DNA of 64,000 nt from Nocardioides limicola (GCF_016827675.1 NZ_JAERJA010000001.1:434001-498000), one strand, 5' to 3'. Positions 1 through 10,106 are shown, numbered from the stretch's first letter. Notes: a model not told the origin generated them from the sequence alone. Translations and numbers: made by a program.

Positions 1-340
1 CCACTCGGTCCCCACGCCGCAGTTCGACGGTCTCGCGGGGGTCGTGGTTGACCAGCAGCACCTTGATCTCGCCGCGGTAGCCGGAGTCGATGGTTCCGGG
101 CGTGTTCACGATCGAGATGCCGTGTCGGGCGGCGAGTCCGGAGCGCGGGTGCACCAGCGCCACATAGCCCTCCGGCAGGGCCAGCGCCACTCCGGTCGGC
201 ACCAGGGCGCGCTCGCCGGGCTCCAGTCGCACGTCGACGGCGGTCATCAGGTCCGCACCTGCGTCGCCGGGATGTGCGTAGCGGGGCAACGGCAGGTCCG
301 GATCCAGTCGGACGATCGCGACGTCGAGTTGCTCGGGCAC
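1..340 (-). CDS. dut: dUTP diphosphatase, C-terminus cut off by the window edge
   Basis: Hydrolyses dUTP to dUMP and pyrophosphate, which keeps uracil out of DNA and supplies dTMP synthesis. The visible 113 residues carry three of the five trimeric-dUTPase motifs: motif 1 GDAGADL (about residues 25-31), motif 2 PRSGLA (about 65-70) and motif 3 [11 protein letters not shown] (about 82-92). Motifs 4 and 5 lie beyond base 1. I start it at the GTG at 340 because the coding frame and family homology begin there and a TAGGGT box (348-353) sits 7 bases upstream, which implies a leaderless transcript. It is divergent from the DUF3093 gene, a common actinobacterial arrangement. Confidence 0.95.
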   Translation of the reverse strand, partial: MPEQLDVAIVRLDPDLPLPRYAHPGDAGADLMTAVDVRLEPGERALVPTGVALALPEGYVALVHPRSGLAARHGISIVNTPGTIDSGYRGEIKVLLVNHDPRETVELRRGDRV

Positions 341-429
341 GGCGGTGACCCTACCCGCTGCCAGCTGGCTGGACACGGTCGCCCGACCCTCCTGCGGCGC
401 CGCATGGACGGAGGTGACAGGCTTGGCGC

Positions 430-921
430 ATGTACGTGGAACGCTTGGGGGTGCCGCTGCGCTGGTGGGTGCAGGGCACGATGCTGCTCGCCTGCTTCTG
501 GTTGGCCTTCATCGTGACGCCGATGCCCGAGGCGGTCTCGTGGGCGCTGACCGGCGTCATCGGCTGCCTGATCGCCGGCGGCTACCTGTGGTACGGCGCC
601 GCCACCATCCGGGTCGACGGCAGCGTCTTCACGGCCGGCCGGGCACACATCGACCGCAGCCACATCGGTGAGGTGCTGCCGCTGGACACCGAGGCGGCCC
701 ACCGGCTCGCGGGCCGGGATGCCGACGCTCGGGCGCACCTGCTGCTGAGGCCCTACTGCCGTCGCGCGGTCAGGGTCGAGATCACCGACCCCCGTGACCC
801 GACCCCGTACTGGCTGATCAGCACCCGGCATCCCCGGAAGTTGGCCGCCGCCCTGGGGTGGACGGCCGATTCCGCCCCCGCCGTGGAGGCCGACGCGGGA
901 GCCGACGACCCAGTAGGGTGA
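430..921 (+). CDS. DUF3093 family membrane protein
   Basis: 163-residue protein beginning [13 protein letters not shown], the usual opening of DUF3093 proteins, followed by two hydrophobic helices (about residues 16-32 and 38-55) and a cytoplasmic domain of roughly 100 residues. The family has no known biochemical function but is conserved next to dut in actinobacteria, as here. The C-terminal tail is acidic and low in complexity. It lies 28 bases before the DUF4235 gene in the same direction and probably shares a transcript with it. The assignment rests on pattern and neighbourhood. Confidence 0.85.
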   Translation: MYVERLGVPLRWWVQGTMLLACFWLAFIVTPMPEAVSWALTGVIGCLIAGGYLWYGAATIRVDGSVFTAGRAHIDRSHIGEVLPLDTEAAHRLAGRDADARAHLLLRPYCRRAVRVEITDPRDPTPYWLISTRHPRKLAAALGWTADSAPAVEADAGADDPVG

Positions 922-949
922 GGAACCCACTGGATCGAGCAGGAGTGAC

Positions 950-1330
950 ATGGGACGCAAGGGTTCGAAGAAGGCCGCAGCCAAACAGCCGGGAAGCAAG
1001 GCCTGGGCGCCGATGGCGATGGCAGCCACCTTCGTAGGGACGTTCGTGGCCCAGAAGGCGCTCGACACACTGTGGCGCGCCGCCAGCGGGAAGAAGCCGC
1101 CCACGGACCCTGCGAACCCCGCTGCGGTGCGCACCGGCGAGGCCCTGCTGTGGTCGGCGCTCAGTGGTGTCGTGGTGGCCGAGGCCAAGATGCTGGCCAC
1201 CCGCAAGGCGGCCCAGTACTACGCGGAGTCGACGGGGCACCTGCCGCCGCCGATGGCCAAGGCGGCCGCCAAGGCGGCCAAGGCCGGGAAGGCCGAGGCG
1301 ACGCCGGCGGGGGCGGACGCCCCCGCCTGA
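950..1330 (+). CDS. DUF4235 family protein
   Basis: 126-residue small membrane-associated protein. After a Lys/Ala-rich start it has a hydrophobic segment (about residues 22-36), the pattern W-R-A-A-S-G-K-K-P-P typical of DUF4235, a second hydrophobic segment (about 66-80) and an Ala/Lys-rich tail. Function is unknown. The ATG at 950 is preceded by AGGAG at 941-945. A TAGGGT box at 914-919 overlaps the end of the previous gene and could give it its own promoter. It converges on the DUF4193 gene with only nine bases between them. Confidence 0.8.
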   Translation: MGRKGSKKAAAKQPGSKAWAPMAMAATFVGTFVAQKALDTLWRAASGKKPPTDPANPAAVRTGEALLWSALSGVVVAEAKMLATRKAAQYYAESTGHLPPPMAKAAAKAAKAGKAEATPAGADAPA

Positions 1331-1339
1331 GCGGTCACC

Positions 1340-1630
1340 TCACTCGCAGTCGCGGCAGATCATCTTGTCGGGGTCGGCGAGCTGGCTGCGGTGGTGCACC
1401 AGGAAGCAGCTCATGCAGGTGAACTCGTCGGACTGCTTCGGCTTCACCTCGACGGCGAGCTCTTCGTGCGACAGGTCCGCGCCGGGCAGCTCGAAGGACT
1501 CCGCCGCTTCGGTCTCGTCCTCGTCGACCTTGCCGGAGTTCTTGTCGTGACGACGAGCCTTGAGCTCCTCGATGCTCTCTTCGCTCTGTTCGTCGTCGGT
1601 CTTGCGTGGGGCGTCGTAGTCAGTCGCCAT
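1340..1630 (-). CDS. DUF4193 zinc-ribbon-like protein
   Basis: 96-residue acidic protein starting MATDYDAPR, the signature of DUF4193, which is found next to dut in many actinobacteria. The C-terminal third contains CMSC and, about 20 residues later, CRDC, a four-cysteine arrangement that should bind zinc. Function is unknown. The start is supported by a strong ribosome binding site (GAGGAGTGAAG) just upstream on the minus strand. The 175 bases between this start and the end of the phosphatase gene hold its own leader and, I infer, its promoter. Confidence 0.9.
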   Translation of the reverse strand: MATDYDAPRKTDDEQSEESIEELKARRHDKNSGKVDEDETEAAESFELPGADLSHEELAVEVKPKQSDEFTCMSCFLVHHRSQLADPDKMICRDCE

Positions 1631-1805
1631 GGCCCTTCACTCCTCGTCGCGAGGCTCAATAGATGCGGCGGCACTCGGTGTGCGCCGTGCAGCGTCGTCG
1701 GCGCCAGATTGTGCACCATCGACCCACTGCTTCGCACGTCGGTACCCACCGTGTCGCTCGAACACTTGTCTCAGCCCAGATATTCCGGGCGGCTCCGCAG
1801 GTCCC

Positions 1806-2594
1806 TCACGGGGTGAAGCCCGCCCTCGTCAAGGCGTCGACGAACTCGTCGAAACCCGCGTCGGGGGCACACGCCAGCAGGGTCCGTCCACCGGGGGTCG
1901 GCCACTTCCGCGATCTCGCGCCGGCCTCGGCCGCGATCACCAGGCCGGCGGCGTGGTCCCACAGATGGGTGCCCTCCTCGACGTATCCGTCCAGCGTTCC
2001 GTCCGCCACATGGCACAGGTCCAGAGCACAGGAACCCATCCGTCGGATGTCGCGGATCTGCGGCAGCAGCGCCGCCACCGCCGCGCCCTGGCGCGCCCGC
2101 ACGTCCGGGTCGTACCCGAACCCGGTCGCGATCAGACGACGCCCCACGGGCGCGGGCTCGGCCACCCGGATCGGTTCCCCGTCGCGGTGTGCACCCTCCC
2201 CCGCCGCAGCGGACCAGAGGGTTCCGGTGGCCGCGTTCACGACGGCTCCGGCGAGCACCGTGCCGTCCACCTCGGCGGCGATCGAGACCGCATACTCGGG
2301 GATGTCGTAGAGGAAGTTCACGGTGCCGTCGATCGGATCCACGATCCACCGCACCCCACTGCTGCCGCGGCTGTCGCCCTCCTCCTCGCCGAGCACGGCG
2401 TCGGTGGGCCGGGTCGCTCGGAGCAGCTCACGGATCAACTGTTCACTGGCCCGGTCGGCCTCGGTCACCACGTCCACGTCGGTGGACTTGGTGGCCGCCA
2501 CCAGGACCGGGCTGGACCGGCGCTCGCGCACCAGTTCCGCCGCCTCCAGGGCCACCCGCGCGGCGATGTCGCGCAGCTCGGCTGGACGCGTCAC
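1806..2594 (-). CDS. Inositol monophosphatase family protein
   Basis: 262-residue Mg-dependent phosphatase of the SuhB/IMPase superfamily, expected to act on inositol phosphate or a related small phosphate ester. Visible metal-site motifs are GEEEGD (motif A acidic residues), [12 protein letters not shown] (DPIDGT) and LWDHAAG (WD..AG), in the correct order. The GTG at 2594 overlaps the ferrochelatase stop as GTGA, so the two genes should be translationally coupled. A longer reading from 2669 is open but adds residues encoded inside the ferrochelatase gene. The exact substrate cannot be told from sequence. Confidence 0.93.
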   Translation of the reverse strand: MTRPAELRDIAARVALEAAELVRERRSSPVLVAATKSTDVDVVTEADRASEQLIRELLRATRPTDAVLGEEEGDSRGSSGVRWIVDPIDGTVNFLYDIPEYAVSIAAEVDGTVLAGAVVNAATGTLWSAAAGEGAHRDGEPIRVAEPAPVGRRLIATGFGYDPDVRARQGAAVAALLPQIRDIRRMGSCALDLCHVADGTLDGYVEEGTHLWDHAAGLVIAAEAGARSRKWPTPGGRTLLACAPDAGFDEFVDALTRAGFTP

Positions 2595-3715
2595 CGGGGC
2601 ACACCACCCAGGGTCGGTCGTTCCCCACGCGGGTTGGCGCAGCAGTGCGGCTGGCACTCGTCCCAGCATGCCCCGTACTCACCGACCGCGGGGCGTTCGG
2701 GATCGGCACCCCGCTCCGCTGCGGCGCGCTCCAACAGCAGTTCCCGCACCATCGCCACGAACCTGGGATCCAGACCCGCGGTGGCTGCGCGTAGCGCCAC
2801 CACGCCCACCTTCTCGGCCGTGGCCATCGCCTCGGTGTCCAGGTCCCAGATCACCTCCATGTGATCGGACACGAACCCGATCGGCACCATCACCACCGCA
2901 CCGACCCCCTCGTCGGCGAGGGTGTGCAGGTGGTCGTTGATGTCCGGTTCGAGCCACGGCACCGACGGCGGACCGGAGCGCGAGCAGTAGACCAGCGCAT
3001 GGGGGTGCCGGTGGCCGGTCTCCTGCCGGACCCGCTCCACCACTTCGGTCATCAGGCTGCGGTGCTGCACCACGTAGGCGTGCCCACGGGGGCCGCTGGC
3101 CGCGTTCATCGTCTCGGGGATCGAGTGCGTCACGAAGGCGAGCCGGGCCTCGTCCCGGTGCTCGGCCGGCAGCTCTGCGAGCGCCGCGAGGGTGGCGTCC
3201 ACCACCGGCTCCACGAACCCGGGATGGTTGAAATAGGCCCGCAGCCGGTCCAACCGTGGCGCGCCGGGCACCCCGGCCACAGCATCCGCCAGGTTCTCCC
3301 GGTACTGCCTGCAGGAGGAGTACGACGAGTACGCCGAGGTCATGAAGCAGGCCGCCCGGCGAACGCCGTCGGCCGCCATCTGCTCGACCGCCTCGGTCAG
3401 GTAGGGGTCCCAGTTCCGGTTGCCCCAGTAGATGGGCAGGTCCAACCCCGCCCCCGCGAAGTCCTCGCGCAACGCCGCCAGGAAGGCCCTGTTCTGGTCG
3501 TTGATCGGCGACTTCCCGCCGAAGTGGAAGTAGTGCTCCCCGACCTCGATCAGTCTCTCCCTGGGGATCCCCCGGCCACGGGTCACGTTCTCCAGGAAGG
3601 GGACGACGTCGTCGGGGCCCTCGGGACCGCCGAAGGAGACCAGCAGCAACGCGTCGTACGGTTCGGGTGTGCGTGCAACAGCCAGGTCGTTGGCAGAATC
3701 GGGGGCACTTTCCAT
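2591..3715 (-). CDS. cpfC: Coproporphyrin III ferrochelatase (HemH/CpfC)
   Basis: 374 residues. In actinobacteria this family inserts iron into coproporphyrin III in the coproporphyrin-dependent haem pathway. The N-terminus has [15 protein letters not shown] and HFGGKSPIN; the [11 protein letters not shown] segment and the C-terminal cysteine cluster [11 protein letters not shown] match the [2Fe-2S] ligands seen in mycobacterial ferrochelatases. The TACGAT box at 3723-3728 lies 7 bases before the ATG, suggesting leaderless expression from a promoter that overlaps the divergent transporter promoter. The stop overlaps the phosphatase start by four bases. Confidence 0.96.
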   Translation of the reverse strand: MESAPDSANDLAVARTPEPYDALLLVSFGGPEGPDDVVPFLENVTRGRGIPRERLIEVGEHYFHFGGKSPINDQNRAFLAALREDFAGAGLDLPIYWGNRNWDPYLTEAVEQMAADGVRRAACFMTSAYSSYSSCRQYRENLADAVAGVPGAPRLDRLRAYFNHPGFVEPVVDATLAALAELPAEHRDEARLAFVTHSIPETMNAASGPRGHAYVVQHRSLMTEVVERVRQETGHRHPHALVYCSRSGPPSVPWLEPDINDHLHTLADEGVGAVVMVPIGFVSDHMEVIWDLDTEAMATAEKVGVVALRAATAGLDPRFVAMVRELLLERAAAERGADPERPAVGEYGACWDECQPHCCANPRGERPTLGGVPR

Positions 3716-3722
3716 GGGACCA

Positions 3723-3732
3723 ATCGTAGGCT
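3723..3732. promoter_or_regulatory. Overlapping divergent -10 boxes of cpfC and the MFS gene
   Basis: On the plus strand TAGGCT (3727-3732) is 8 bases before the ATG at 3741. On the minus strand TACGAT (3723-3728) is 7 bases before the ATG at 3715. The two boxes share two base pairs, so RNA polymerase cannot occupy both at once. Both transcripts would be leaderless. This is inferred from spacing alone. Confidence 0.5.
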
Positions 3733-3740
3733 GACCGGCG

Positions 3741-4931
3741 ATGCTCTCCTCCTACCGCCGGGTCCTGTCGGTGCCCGGCACCCTCGCGTTCAGCGCCACC
3801 GGATTCGTGGCCCGGCTGCCGATCTCGATGGTCGGCCTCGGGATCGTGCTGATGATCTCGGGGCAACTCGGCTCCTACACCCTCGCCGGGACGGTCGCCG
3901 CCGCCTACGTGATGGCCAACGCGCTCTTCGCGATCCTGCACGGCCGTCTCCTCGACCGGCTGGGTCAGAGCCGGGTGCTGCCGACCACGCAGGTGCTGGT
4001 GGCGCTGTCGATGGTGCTGCTGGTCTGGGCCGTGCAGGACGACTGGCCGGTGTGGTCCCTGCATCTCTTCGCCGCGACCACCGGAGCCTCCCTCCCCCAG
4101 GTGGGGTCGGCGGTCCGGGCCCGGTGGGCACATGCCCTGAGCGAACCGCGCCAGGTGCAGACCGCCTACGCCCTCGAAGCCGTCGTCGACGAAGCCGTCT
4201 TCCTGGTCGGACCGGTGCTGGCCACCCTGCTGGCCACTACCTGGCATCCGTCCGCCGGGCTGGTCGCCGCCGGCCTCTTCGGCGTCACCGGGACGCTGTA
4301 CCTGAGCACCCAGCGCCGCACCGAGCCCCCGCGCTACCCGCGGCGGCACCGGGCCACCCACGGCCATCGCCGGATGCCGTGGCGGATGGTGCTGCCGATG
4401 GTCGCGCTCTGCCTGGCACTCGGCGTGATCTTCGGCGCCGTCGAGGTGACCACCGTGGCCTTCGCCGAGGAGCGGGGCGCGAAAGCCTGGGCGGGAGTGG
4501 TGCTCGGGATCTGGGCACTGGGAAGTCTGGTGGCCGGCGTGGTCACCGGAGCGGTGCACTGGCGGCGCTCGGCCGACGCCAGGATGCGGCTGGGCATGAC
4601 CGCCATGGCCGTGGCCATGCTGCCGCTGCTGCTGGTCGACACGATGGTCGGCCTGGCGTCGCTGCTGCTGCTCGGCGGGCTCGCCATCTCACCCACCCTG
4701 ATCGCGACCATGTCGTTGGCCAACGAAGTGCTCCCCCGAGCCCGGCTGACCGAGGGAATGGCCCTCCTGCACACCGGGATGGCTGCCGGCGTGGCCCCGG
4801 GAGCCGCCATCTCCGGGCTGCTGATCGACCAGGGTGGGGCGACCGCCGCCTTCGTGGTGCCGGTGGTCGCCGGCGCCGTCGGGGTGGTCGCGGGACTGCT
4901 CACCCCCCGGCCCGCTACCGTGACCCCATGA
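3741..4931 (+). CDS. Major facilitator superfamily transporter
   Basis: 396-residue integral membrane protein with about twelve hydrophobic helices in two halves separated by a basic loop (about residues 193-213, rich in Arg and His). The segment [11 protein letters not shown] after the second helix matches the MFS loop 2-3 signature. The substrate is unknown. The stop overlaps the next ORF (ATGA), so it is coupled to the lactone oxidase gene. A link to sugar-acid or ascorbate-like compounds is possible, but inferred only from that neighbour. Expression is probably leaderless from TAGGCT at 3727. Confidence 0.9.
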   Translation: MLSSYRRVLSVPGTLAFSATGFVARLPISMVGLGIVLMISGQLGSYTLAGTVAAAYVMANALFAILHGRLLDRLGQSRVLPTTQVLVALSMVLLVWAVQDDWPVWSLHLFAATTGASLPQVGSAVRARWAHALSEPRQVQTAYALEAVVDEAVFLVGPVLATLLATTWHPSAGLVAAGLFGVTGTLYLSTQRRTEPPRYPRRHRATHGHRRMPWRMVLPMVALCLALGVIFGAVEVTTVAFAEERGAKAWAGVVLGIWALGSLVAGVVTGAVHWRRSADARMRLGMTAMAVAMLPLLLVDTMVGLASLLLLGGLAISPTLIATMSLANEVLPRARLTEGMALLHTGMAAGVAPGAAISGLLIDQGGATAAFVVPVVAGAVGVVAGLLTPRPATVTP

Positions 4932-6229
4932 CGCTGTGGCGCAACTGGTGCGGACTCGAGAGCACCGCCCCCGACGAGGTGCTGACGCCCACCGACACCG
5001 CCGAGATCTCCGCTGCGGTGCACCGCGCACGTGAGTCGGGCGGCACGGTCAAGATGGTCGGCACCGGCCACAGTTTCACCGGCATCTCCGCACCCGAGGG
5101 TGTCCGCCTCGACCCCTTCGGGCTGAGCGGGATCACCGAGGTCGACCACGAGAGCCTCACCGTCACCGCCCTGGCCGGCACCCCGCTGAAGGTGTTCAAC
5201 GCCGAACTCGAGAGACTCGGATTGAGTCTGCACAACATGGGCGACATCGCCGAGCAGACCCTGGCCGGCGCTATCTCCACCGGCACCCATGGCACCGGCG
5301 GCGTCGCAGCCGGCCTGGCCGCCCAGGTGGTCGGGCTCGAGCTGGTCACCGGCACCGGCGAGGTCATCCGCTGCTCCGCCGTCGAACGCCCCGACATCTT
5401 CGGGCTGGCTCGGATCGGTCTGGGGGCGCTGGGAGTGCTGACCCGGATCACGTTCTCGGTGGAGCCGCTCTTCGTGCTCGAGGCCCACGAGCGACTGGCC
5501 AGCTGGGCGGGTGTCGTCGGCGGGTACGACGCTCTCATCGCCGAGCACCACCACTGCGACATCTACTGGTTCCCCGGCACCGACCGGATGCACGTGAAGG
5601 CCAACGACCGGCTCGACGCCACCCCGGGCGAGGCCACACCCCTGCCCCGCTGGCGTCAGCGATTCGACGACGACCTGGTCAGCAACGGCGCGTTCGGCGC
5701 GCTCAACCGGCTTGTCAACACCGCCCCGGCACTGACCCGACCGGTGGCCCGGCTGTCGACGCGGGCACTGTCGGAGCGCCGGTACAGCGACGTGGCCCAC
5801 CGGGTGTTCACCTCACCGCGCCGGGTCCGGTTCAAGGAGATGGAGTACGCGGTCCCCGCGGAGGCCGGGATCCCGGCTCTCGTCGAGGCACGGCGAGTGA
5901 TCGAGCGCGCCGGCTTCCAGAACCTCTTCCCGGTCGAGGTGCGCTACGCCCGCGCCGACGACGTGGCGATGTCCACGGCGTACCAACGGGACTCGGTGTA
6001 TTTGGCTTTCCACACCCACGTGGACGCCGACCACCGCGCCTACTTCGCCGCTGTCGAGGAGGTCCTCCGGGCGCACGAGGGCCGGCCGCACTGGGGGAAG
6101 CTGCACCAGTTGGCCGCGGCCGACCTCGCGCAGGTGCACCCGAGGTTCGACGATTTCACGGCACTTCGCGACCAACTGGACCCGGACCGGGTGTTCGCGA
6201 ACACGTACCTGCGCCGGGTGCTCGGCTGA
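4928..6229 (+). CDS. FAD-linked sugar-1,4-lactone oxidase
   Basis: 433-residue flavoprotein of the D-arabinono-1,4-lactone oxidase / L-gulonolactone dehydrogenase family. The N-terminal FAD-binding (PCMH-type) domain has VGTGHSFTG (about residues 45-53; the family uses a His here for covalent FAD) and STGTHGTGG (about 117-125). The C-terminal ALO domain ends with PHWGKLH, the family's catalytic-site motif, and RVFANTYLRRVLG. It should oxidise an aldonolactone using FAD. The ATG at 4928 overlaps the transporter stop. The family is well supported, the exact lactone is not. Confidence 0.92.
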   Translation: MTLWRNWCGLESTAPDEVLTPTDTAEISAAVHRARESGGTVKMVGTGHSFTGISAPEGVRLDPFGLSGITEVDHESLTVTALAGTPLKVFNAELERLGLSLHNMGDIAEQTLAGAISTGTHGTGGVAAGLAAQVVGLELVTGTGEVIRCSAVERPDIFGLARIGLGALGVLTRITFSVEPLFVLEAHERLASWAGVVGGYDALIAEHHHCDIYWFPGTDRMHVKANDRLDATPGEATPLPRWRQRFDDDLVSNGAFGALNRLVNTAPALTRPVARLSTRALSERRYSDVAHRVFTSPRRVRFKEMEYAVPAEAGIPALVEARRVIERAGFQNLFPVEVRYARADDVAMSTAYQRDSVYLAFHTHVDADHRAYFAAVEEVLRAHEGRPHWGKLHQLAAADLAQVHPRFDDFTALRDQLDPDRVFANTYLRRVLG

Positions 6230-6315
6230 GGGCACGCCGCTCGCCCTCCCCCGTGGCCTCGGCCACCTGTCGTAGGCTCATCCTCACGAACGATCGCAAA
6301 CCAGGGAGTGAACCG

Positions 6316-7173
6316 ATGGTGCACCTCACGCTCGCGGGTCTGAGCGAGGATGGGCGCCGGTTGCTGCTGGTCAGTGATGCCGGGGTGGAGTTCACCCTCG
6401 ACGTCGATGCACGTCTGCGTGCCGCCCTCCGAGGGGACCGCAACCGCCTAGGTCAGTTGGAGATCACCATGGACAGCGCCCTCCGTCCCCGCGACATCCA
6501 GACCCGGATCCGAGCCGGGGAGTCGCCGGAGGCGGTCGCCGAGGCATCCGGTGCCACCATCGAGAAGATCATGCCGTACGCCGGCCCGGTGATGGCCGAG
6601 CGTCAGCACATGGCCGAGCGGGCGCAGCGTTCGTCGCTACGCCGGCCCGCCGGCGATCACGGCGCCCGCACCCTCGGTGAGGCGGTCGCGGTCAGGTTGT
6701 CACCCGACGGTCTGACCGCCGACGTGGTCGAGTGGGACGCCTGGCGCCGGCCGGATGGACGATGGGCGCTTCGCGGCGAGTACAGCACCCCCCGACGGTC
6801 CGGTGGCGCCGAGTTCACCTACGACATGCCCGGCAACTACGTCACCTGCGACAACGACGACGCCCGTTGGCTGGTCGGCGAGCTTGACGACCAGCCGGCT
6901 CCCGGACTGCATGCGGATGACCTGCAACGCGCCCGCGATCGCCGGGCGGTGGTCAGCGCGGACGAGCTCCCGCTCGGCCAGGACGTGCTCGAGATCGTCG
7001 CCGAGGCACCGGCCAGGCCGGCCCCCGAGCCGGTGGCCGCCGAGTCCGCCCCGGTGGCCGAGCCGGTCGAGCCCGTCGAGCCCGAGGAGCCGGCCGGCCG
7101 CAAGCCCAAGAAGCGGGGCCGCGCGTCGGTGCCGAGCTGGGACGAGATCATGTTCGGCGGCGGCACGGACTGA
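6316..7173 (+). CDS. sepH: Cell division protein SepH (DUF3071)
   Basis: 285 residues. SepH binds FtsZ and stimulates ring assembly in actinobacteria. The N-terminal domain (about residues 1-100) contains a helix-turn-helix region around IQTRIRAGESPEAVAEASG, then an acidic Pro/Glu-rich linker, and ends with the conserved C-terminal motif RASVPSWDEIMFG. I chose the ATG at 6316 because GGGAG lies nine bases upstream and MVHLTLAGLSEDGR is the normal family start; the frame is open to 6253 but those residues are not conserved. A TAGGCT box near 6274 would give a leader of about 35 bases. Confidence 0.95.
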   Translation: MVHLTLAGLSEDGRRLLLVSDAGVEFTLDVDARLRAALRGDRNRLGQLEITMDSALRPRDIQTRIRAGESPEAVAEASGATIEKIMPYAGPVMAERQHMAERAQRSSLRRPAGDHGARTLGEAVAVRLSPDGLTADVVEWDAWRRPDGRWALRGEYSTPRRSGGAEFTYDMPGNYVTCDNDDARWLVGELDDQPAPGLHADDLQRARDRRAVVSADELPLGQDVLEIVAEAPARPAPEPVAAESAPVAEPVEPVEPEEPAGRKPKKRGRASVPSWDEIMFGGGTD

Positions 7174-7252
7174 CACTACCGGGACGTCCTGGCTCGGATC
7201 GATCCGCAACGAGGGGCTGACGCCCGTGCCCTCGGAGGACTAGGGTCCCTCC

Positions 7253-9256
7253 ATGACGTACTTCGTGACAGGTGCCACAGGATTCATCGGACGTTTCCTG
7301 GTCAAGGAACTGCTGGATCACCGCGAGGGAACGATCTTCGTGCTCTGCCGGGAGTCCTCGCTGCCCCGGCTGGAGATGATGATCGCCGGCTGGCAGACCG
7401 ACCGGGTGGTCCCGGTGGTCGGGGACCTGGCGGCACCCGGTCTGGGGGTCTCCGGTGACTGGGTGAGCGAGCACGCCGGTGGCATCGAGCACTTCTTCCA
7501 CCTTGCCGCGATCTACGACATGACCGCCGACGACGCCACCAACGAGCGCCTCAATGTCGACGGCACGCGCGAGGCCGTCGCCCTGGCGGAGGCCGTGCAG
7601 GCCGGCTGTTTCCACCATGTGTCATCCGTCGCAGCGGCCGGTGACGCCCGCGGCCACTTCGACGAGACCATGTTCGACGAGGGGCAACCGCTCCCCTCGC
7701 CGTACCACCGCACCAAGTTCGAGTCCGAGAAGCTGGTCCGCGAGGAGTGCTCGGTGCCGTGGCGCGTCTATCGCCCGGCGATCGTGGTGGGTGACTCCGT
7801 CGACGGTGAGATGGACAAGGTCGACGGTCCCTACTACTTCTTCGCCATGATCAAGCGGCTTCGGGATGTGCTGCCGTCCTGGCTGCCGCTGGTCGGCGTC
7901 GACCTGGGTGCCACCAACGTGGTGCCGGTCGACTACGTGGCCAAGGCGATGGACGTGCTGGCCCATCAGCCGGGCGCCGACGGCCAGACCTACCACCTGG
8001 TCAACCCCGAACCGCAGTCGGTGGTGGAGATGGTCAACCTCTTCTGCGACGCGGCCGGCGCCCCCTCGTTCGCGACACCGATCGACCGGAAGGTGACCGA
8101 TCCGGCGACCCGGCTACTGCCCCGGGCCGCGCGTCCCCGGACCATCGCGTCGTCGCTGGTGCGCAGCGCCGGGGGGCAGAAGCTGCTCGGTCAGACGGTG
8201 GGCCGGATGGGCATCCCCCCCGAGGTGCTCGCCCACACATCGTTCACGGCCACCTTCGATTCCACGCTCACCCAGGAGGCCCTGGCGGGCTCAGGAGTCG
8301 AGGTCCCGCCACTGGTCGACTACGCCACCGCGCTGTGGAACTACTGGGAGGAGAACCTCGACCAGAGCACCGCACGCGACGCATCCGCCCGACGGGCCCT
8401 TGCCGGCAAGCACGTGGTGATCACCGGGGCTTCGTCGGGGATCGGGCAGGTGACCGCTCTCAAGGTCGCCCAGGCCGGCGGTATCCCGGTGCTGGTCGCT
8501 CGGGGCAAGGAGAAGCTCGAAGCCACCAAGCGTGTCATCGAACTGCGCGGCGGCACCGCGCACATCTTCCCGTGCGACCTCTCCGACCTCGACGCCATCG
8601 ATGCGCTCTCGCGGCAGTTGGCCGAGGAGCTGCCCACCATCGACTATCTGGTCAACAACGCCGGGCGGTCCATCCGCCGTTCGCTGCTGCTCAGCCTGGA
8701 CCGCTTCCACGACTTCGAACGCACCATGCAGTTGAACTACTTCGGTGCCATCCGACTGATCATGGGCGTGGTTCCGACCATGCGCGCCCAACGCCGCGGC
8801 CATGTCGTCAACATCTCCTCGATCGGCGTGCAGACCCACCCGCCGCGATTCTCGGCGTACGTCGCGTCCAAGGCGGCCCTGGACGCATGGAGCAACGTGG
8901 TCTCGTCCGAGCTCGTCGGCGACGGGGTGACCTTCACCAACATCCATATGCCGCTGGTGCGGACCCCGATGATCGCCCCCACCAAGCTCTACGACAAGTT
9001 CCCCACCATCTCACCGGCTCAGGCGGCCGATGTGGTGATCAAGGCCCTCGTGGAGCGCCCGCACGAGTTGAACACCTCACTGGGCAACGTCGGTGCGATC
9101 GCTCACACGGTGGCGCCCAAGGCGACCTTCCGGCTGTTGAACGTGGCCTATCACGTGTTCCCTGACTCCGCTGCGGCGCGCGGCGACGGGGAGAGCGGCG
9201 GCAAGGAACGCGATCAGGTGATGCTCGCCAAGCTGTTCAAGGGCGTTCACTGGTGA
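7253..9256 (+). CDS. Fused extended-SDR / classical-SDR protein, AcrA1-like acyl-CoA reductase
   Basis: 667 residues with two Rossmann enzymes in one chain, as in mycobacterial AcrA1 (Rv3391). The first half is an extended SDR with GATGFIGRFLVKELL (about residues 7-21) and a YHRTKFESEK catalytic segment (about 155). The second half is a classical SDR with ITGASSGIG (about 391-399), NNAG and YVASKAALDAW (active-site Tyr and Lys, about 538-542). The family is linked to fatty acyl-CoA reduction and wax or mycolate-type lipid metabolism; the substrate here is inferred. A TAGGGT box six bases before the ATG indicates a leaderless mRNA. Its last ten bases overlap the convergent sulfurtransferase gene. 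Confidence 0.88.
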   Translation: MTYFVTGATGFIGRFLVKELLDHREGTIFVLCRESSLPRLEMMIAGWQTDRVVPVVGDLAAPGLGVSGDWVSEHAGGIEHFFHLAAIYDMTADDATNERLNVDGTREAVALAEAVQAGCFHHVSSVAAAGDARGHFDETMFDEGQPLPSPYHRTKFESEKLVREECSVPWRVYRPAIVVGDSVDGEMDKVDGPYYFFAMIKRLRDVLPSWLPLVGVDLGATNVVPVDYVAKAMDVLAHQPGADGQTYHLVNPEPQSVVEMVNLFCDAAGAPSFATPIDRKVTDPATRLLPRAARPRTIASSLVRSAGGQKLLGQTVGRMGIPPEVLAHTSFTATFDSTLTQEALAGSGVEVPPLVDYATALWNYWEENLDQSTARDASARRALAGKHVVITGASSGIGQVTALKVAQAGGIPVLVARGKEKLEATKRVIELRGGTAHIFPCDLSDLDAIDALSRQLAEELPTIDYLVNNAGRSIRRSLLLSLDRFHDFERTMQLNYFGAIRLIMGVVPTMRAQRRGHVVNISSIGVQTHPPRFSAYVASKAALDAWSNVVSSELVGDGVTFTNIHMPLVRTPMIAPTKLYDKFPTISPAQAADVVIKALVERPHELNTSLGNVGAIAHTVAPKATFRLLNVAYHVFPDSAAARGDGESGGKERDQVMLAKLFKGVHW

Positions 9257-10071
9257 GTTGAGGGCCCGGTCGCCACCGGGCGTTGCGGATCGGTGATCCA
9301 GTGACTCCAACTGCCCGGGTACAGCGCGGCCCGCACTCCTGCCAGCTCCAGGGCCAGCACGTCATGGGCGGCAGTGACACCTGACCCGCAGTAGACGGCT
9401 ACGTCCGCGCCAGCGACCGCACCGACCTCGGCATAGACCCGCGCGAGCTCGCGCGGATCCCGGAAGTGGCCGTGGTTGTCGAGGTTCCGGAGACTGGGCA
9501 CGTTGTGGGCACCAGGGATGCGCCCGGCGACCGGGTCCACCGGCTCCACCTCCCCGCGGTACCGCTCGGGGGCACGCGCGTCGATCAGCACCGCGACCCG
9601 GCTGGCCGCGTCGGCGTCGACGACCGGCATCGCACCCGGAGCCCCGGAGAAGTCTCCTGGGACCGGGGCCACCGCACCGGTCTCGATCGCGCCGCCGTGG
9701 GCCACCCAGGCCGGCCACCCGCCGTCGAGGACCCGGACGTCGCGATGCCCGTGGTGCCGCAACAACCACCACGCCCGGGCGGCCGCGTGCCCCGACCAGT
9801 CGTCGTACACCACCACGGGTCTGCCGTTGCTCACCCCGGCACGCTGCATGGCGTCGGTGAAGCGACCCGGCGTGGGCAGCGGATGACGTCCGCCCGGCCC
9901 CGCCGCGCCAGCCAGCTCGGTCTCCAGATCGACGTACGCCGCACCGGGGATGTGGCCGGCCTCGTGGGCCGGTGGCCCCTGGCTCTCGCCGAGGCGGTAG
10001 CGCACGTCCAACAGGGTCACGTCGCCGAGTCGTTCCCGCAGCTCTTCGGCGCCGATCAGTGGTCCGGTCAT
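9247..10071 (-). CDS. sseA: 3-mercaptopyruvate sulfurtransferase (double rhodanese)
   Basis: 274 residues in two rhodanese domains. The active-site loop in the C-terminal domain reads YCGSGVTA; the CGSGV pattern is typical of mercaptopyruvate rather than thiosulfate sulfurtransferases (usually CRKGV). It would move sulfur from 3-mercaptopyruvate to thiol acceptors or cyanide. The N-terminal domain has HIPGAAYVDLE and the linker VLDGGWPAW. The ATG at 10071 begins MTGPLIGAEELRERL, a normal start; the ORF is open 24 bases further. CAGGAT seven bases upstream could be a leaderless promoter. It overlaps the SDR gene tail to tail by ten bases. Confidence 0.92.
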   Translation of the reverse strand: MTGPLIGAEELRERLGDVTLLDVRYRLGESQGPPAHEAGHIPGAAYVDLETELAGAAGPGGRHPLPTPGRFTDAMQRAGVSNGRPVVVYDDWSGHAAARAWWLLRHHGHRDVRVLDGGWPAWVAHGGAIETGAVAPVPGDFSGAPGAMPVVDADAASRVAVLIDARAPERYRGEVEPVDPVAGRIPGAHNVPSLRNLDNHGHFRDPRELARVYAEVGAVAGADVAVYCGSGVTAAHDVLALELAGVRAALYPGSWSHWITDPQRPVATGPSTHQ

Positions 10072-10106
10072 GCCTCCCATCCTGCCCGATGGCATGATGC
10101 CCGGTC

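Noticed and set aside
2861..6229. Long open frame of 1122 codons on the plus strand across cpfC, the MFS gene and the lactone oxidase gene
   Set aside because: Only its last 433 codons (from 4928) are the real lactone oxidase. The rest is a high-GC shadow antisense to cpfC and out of frame with the transporter.
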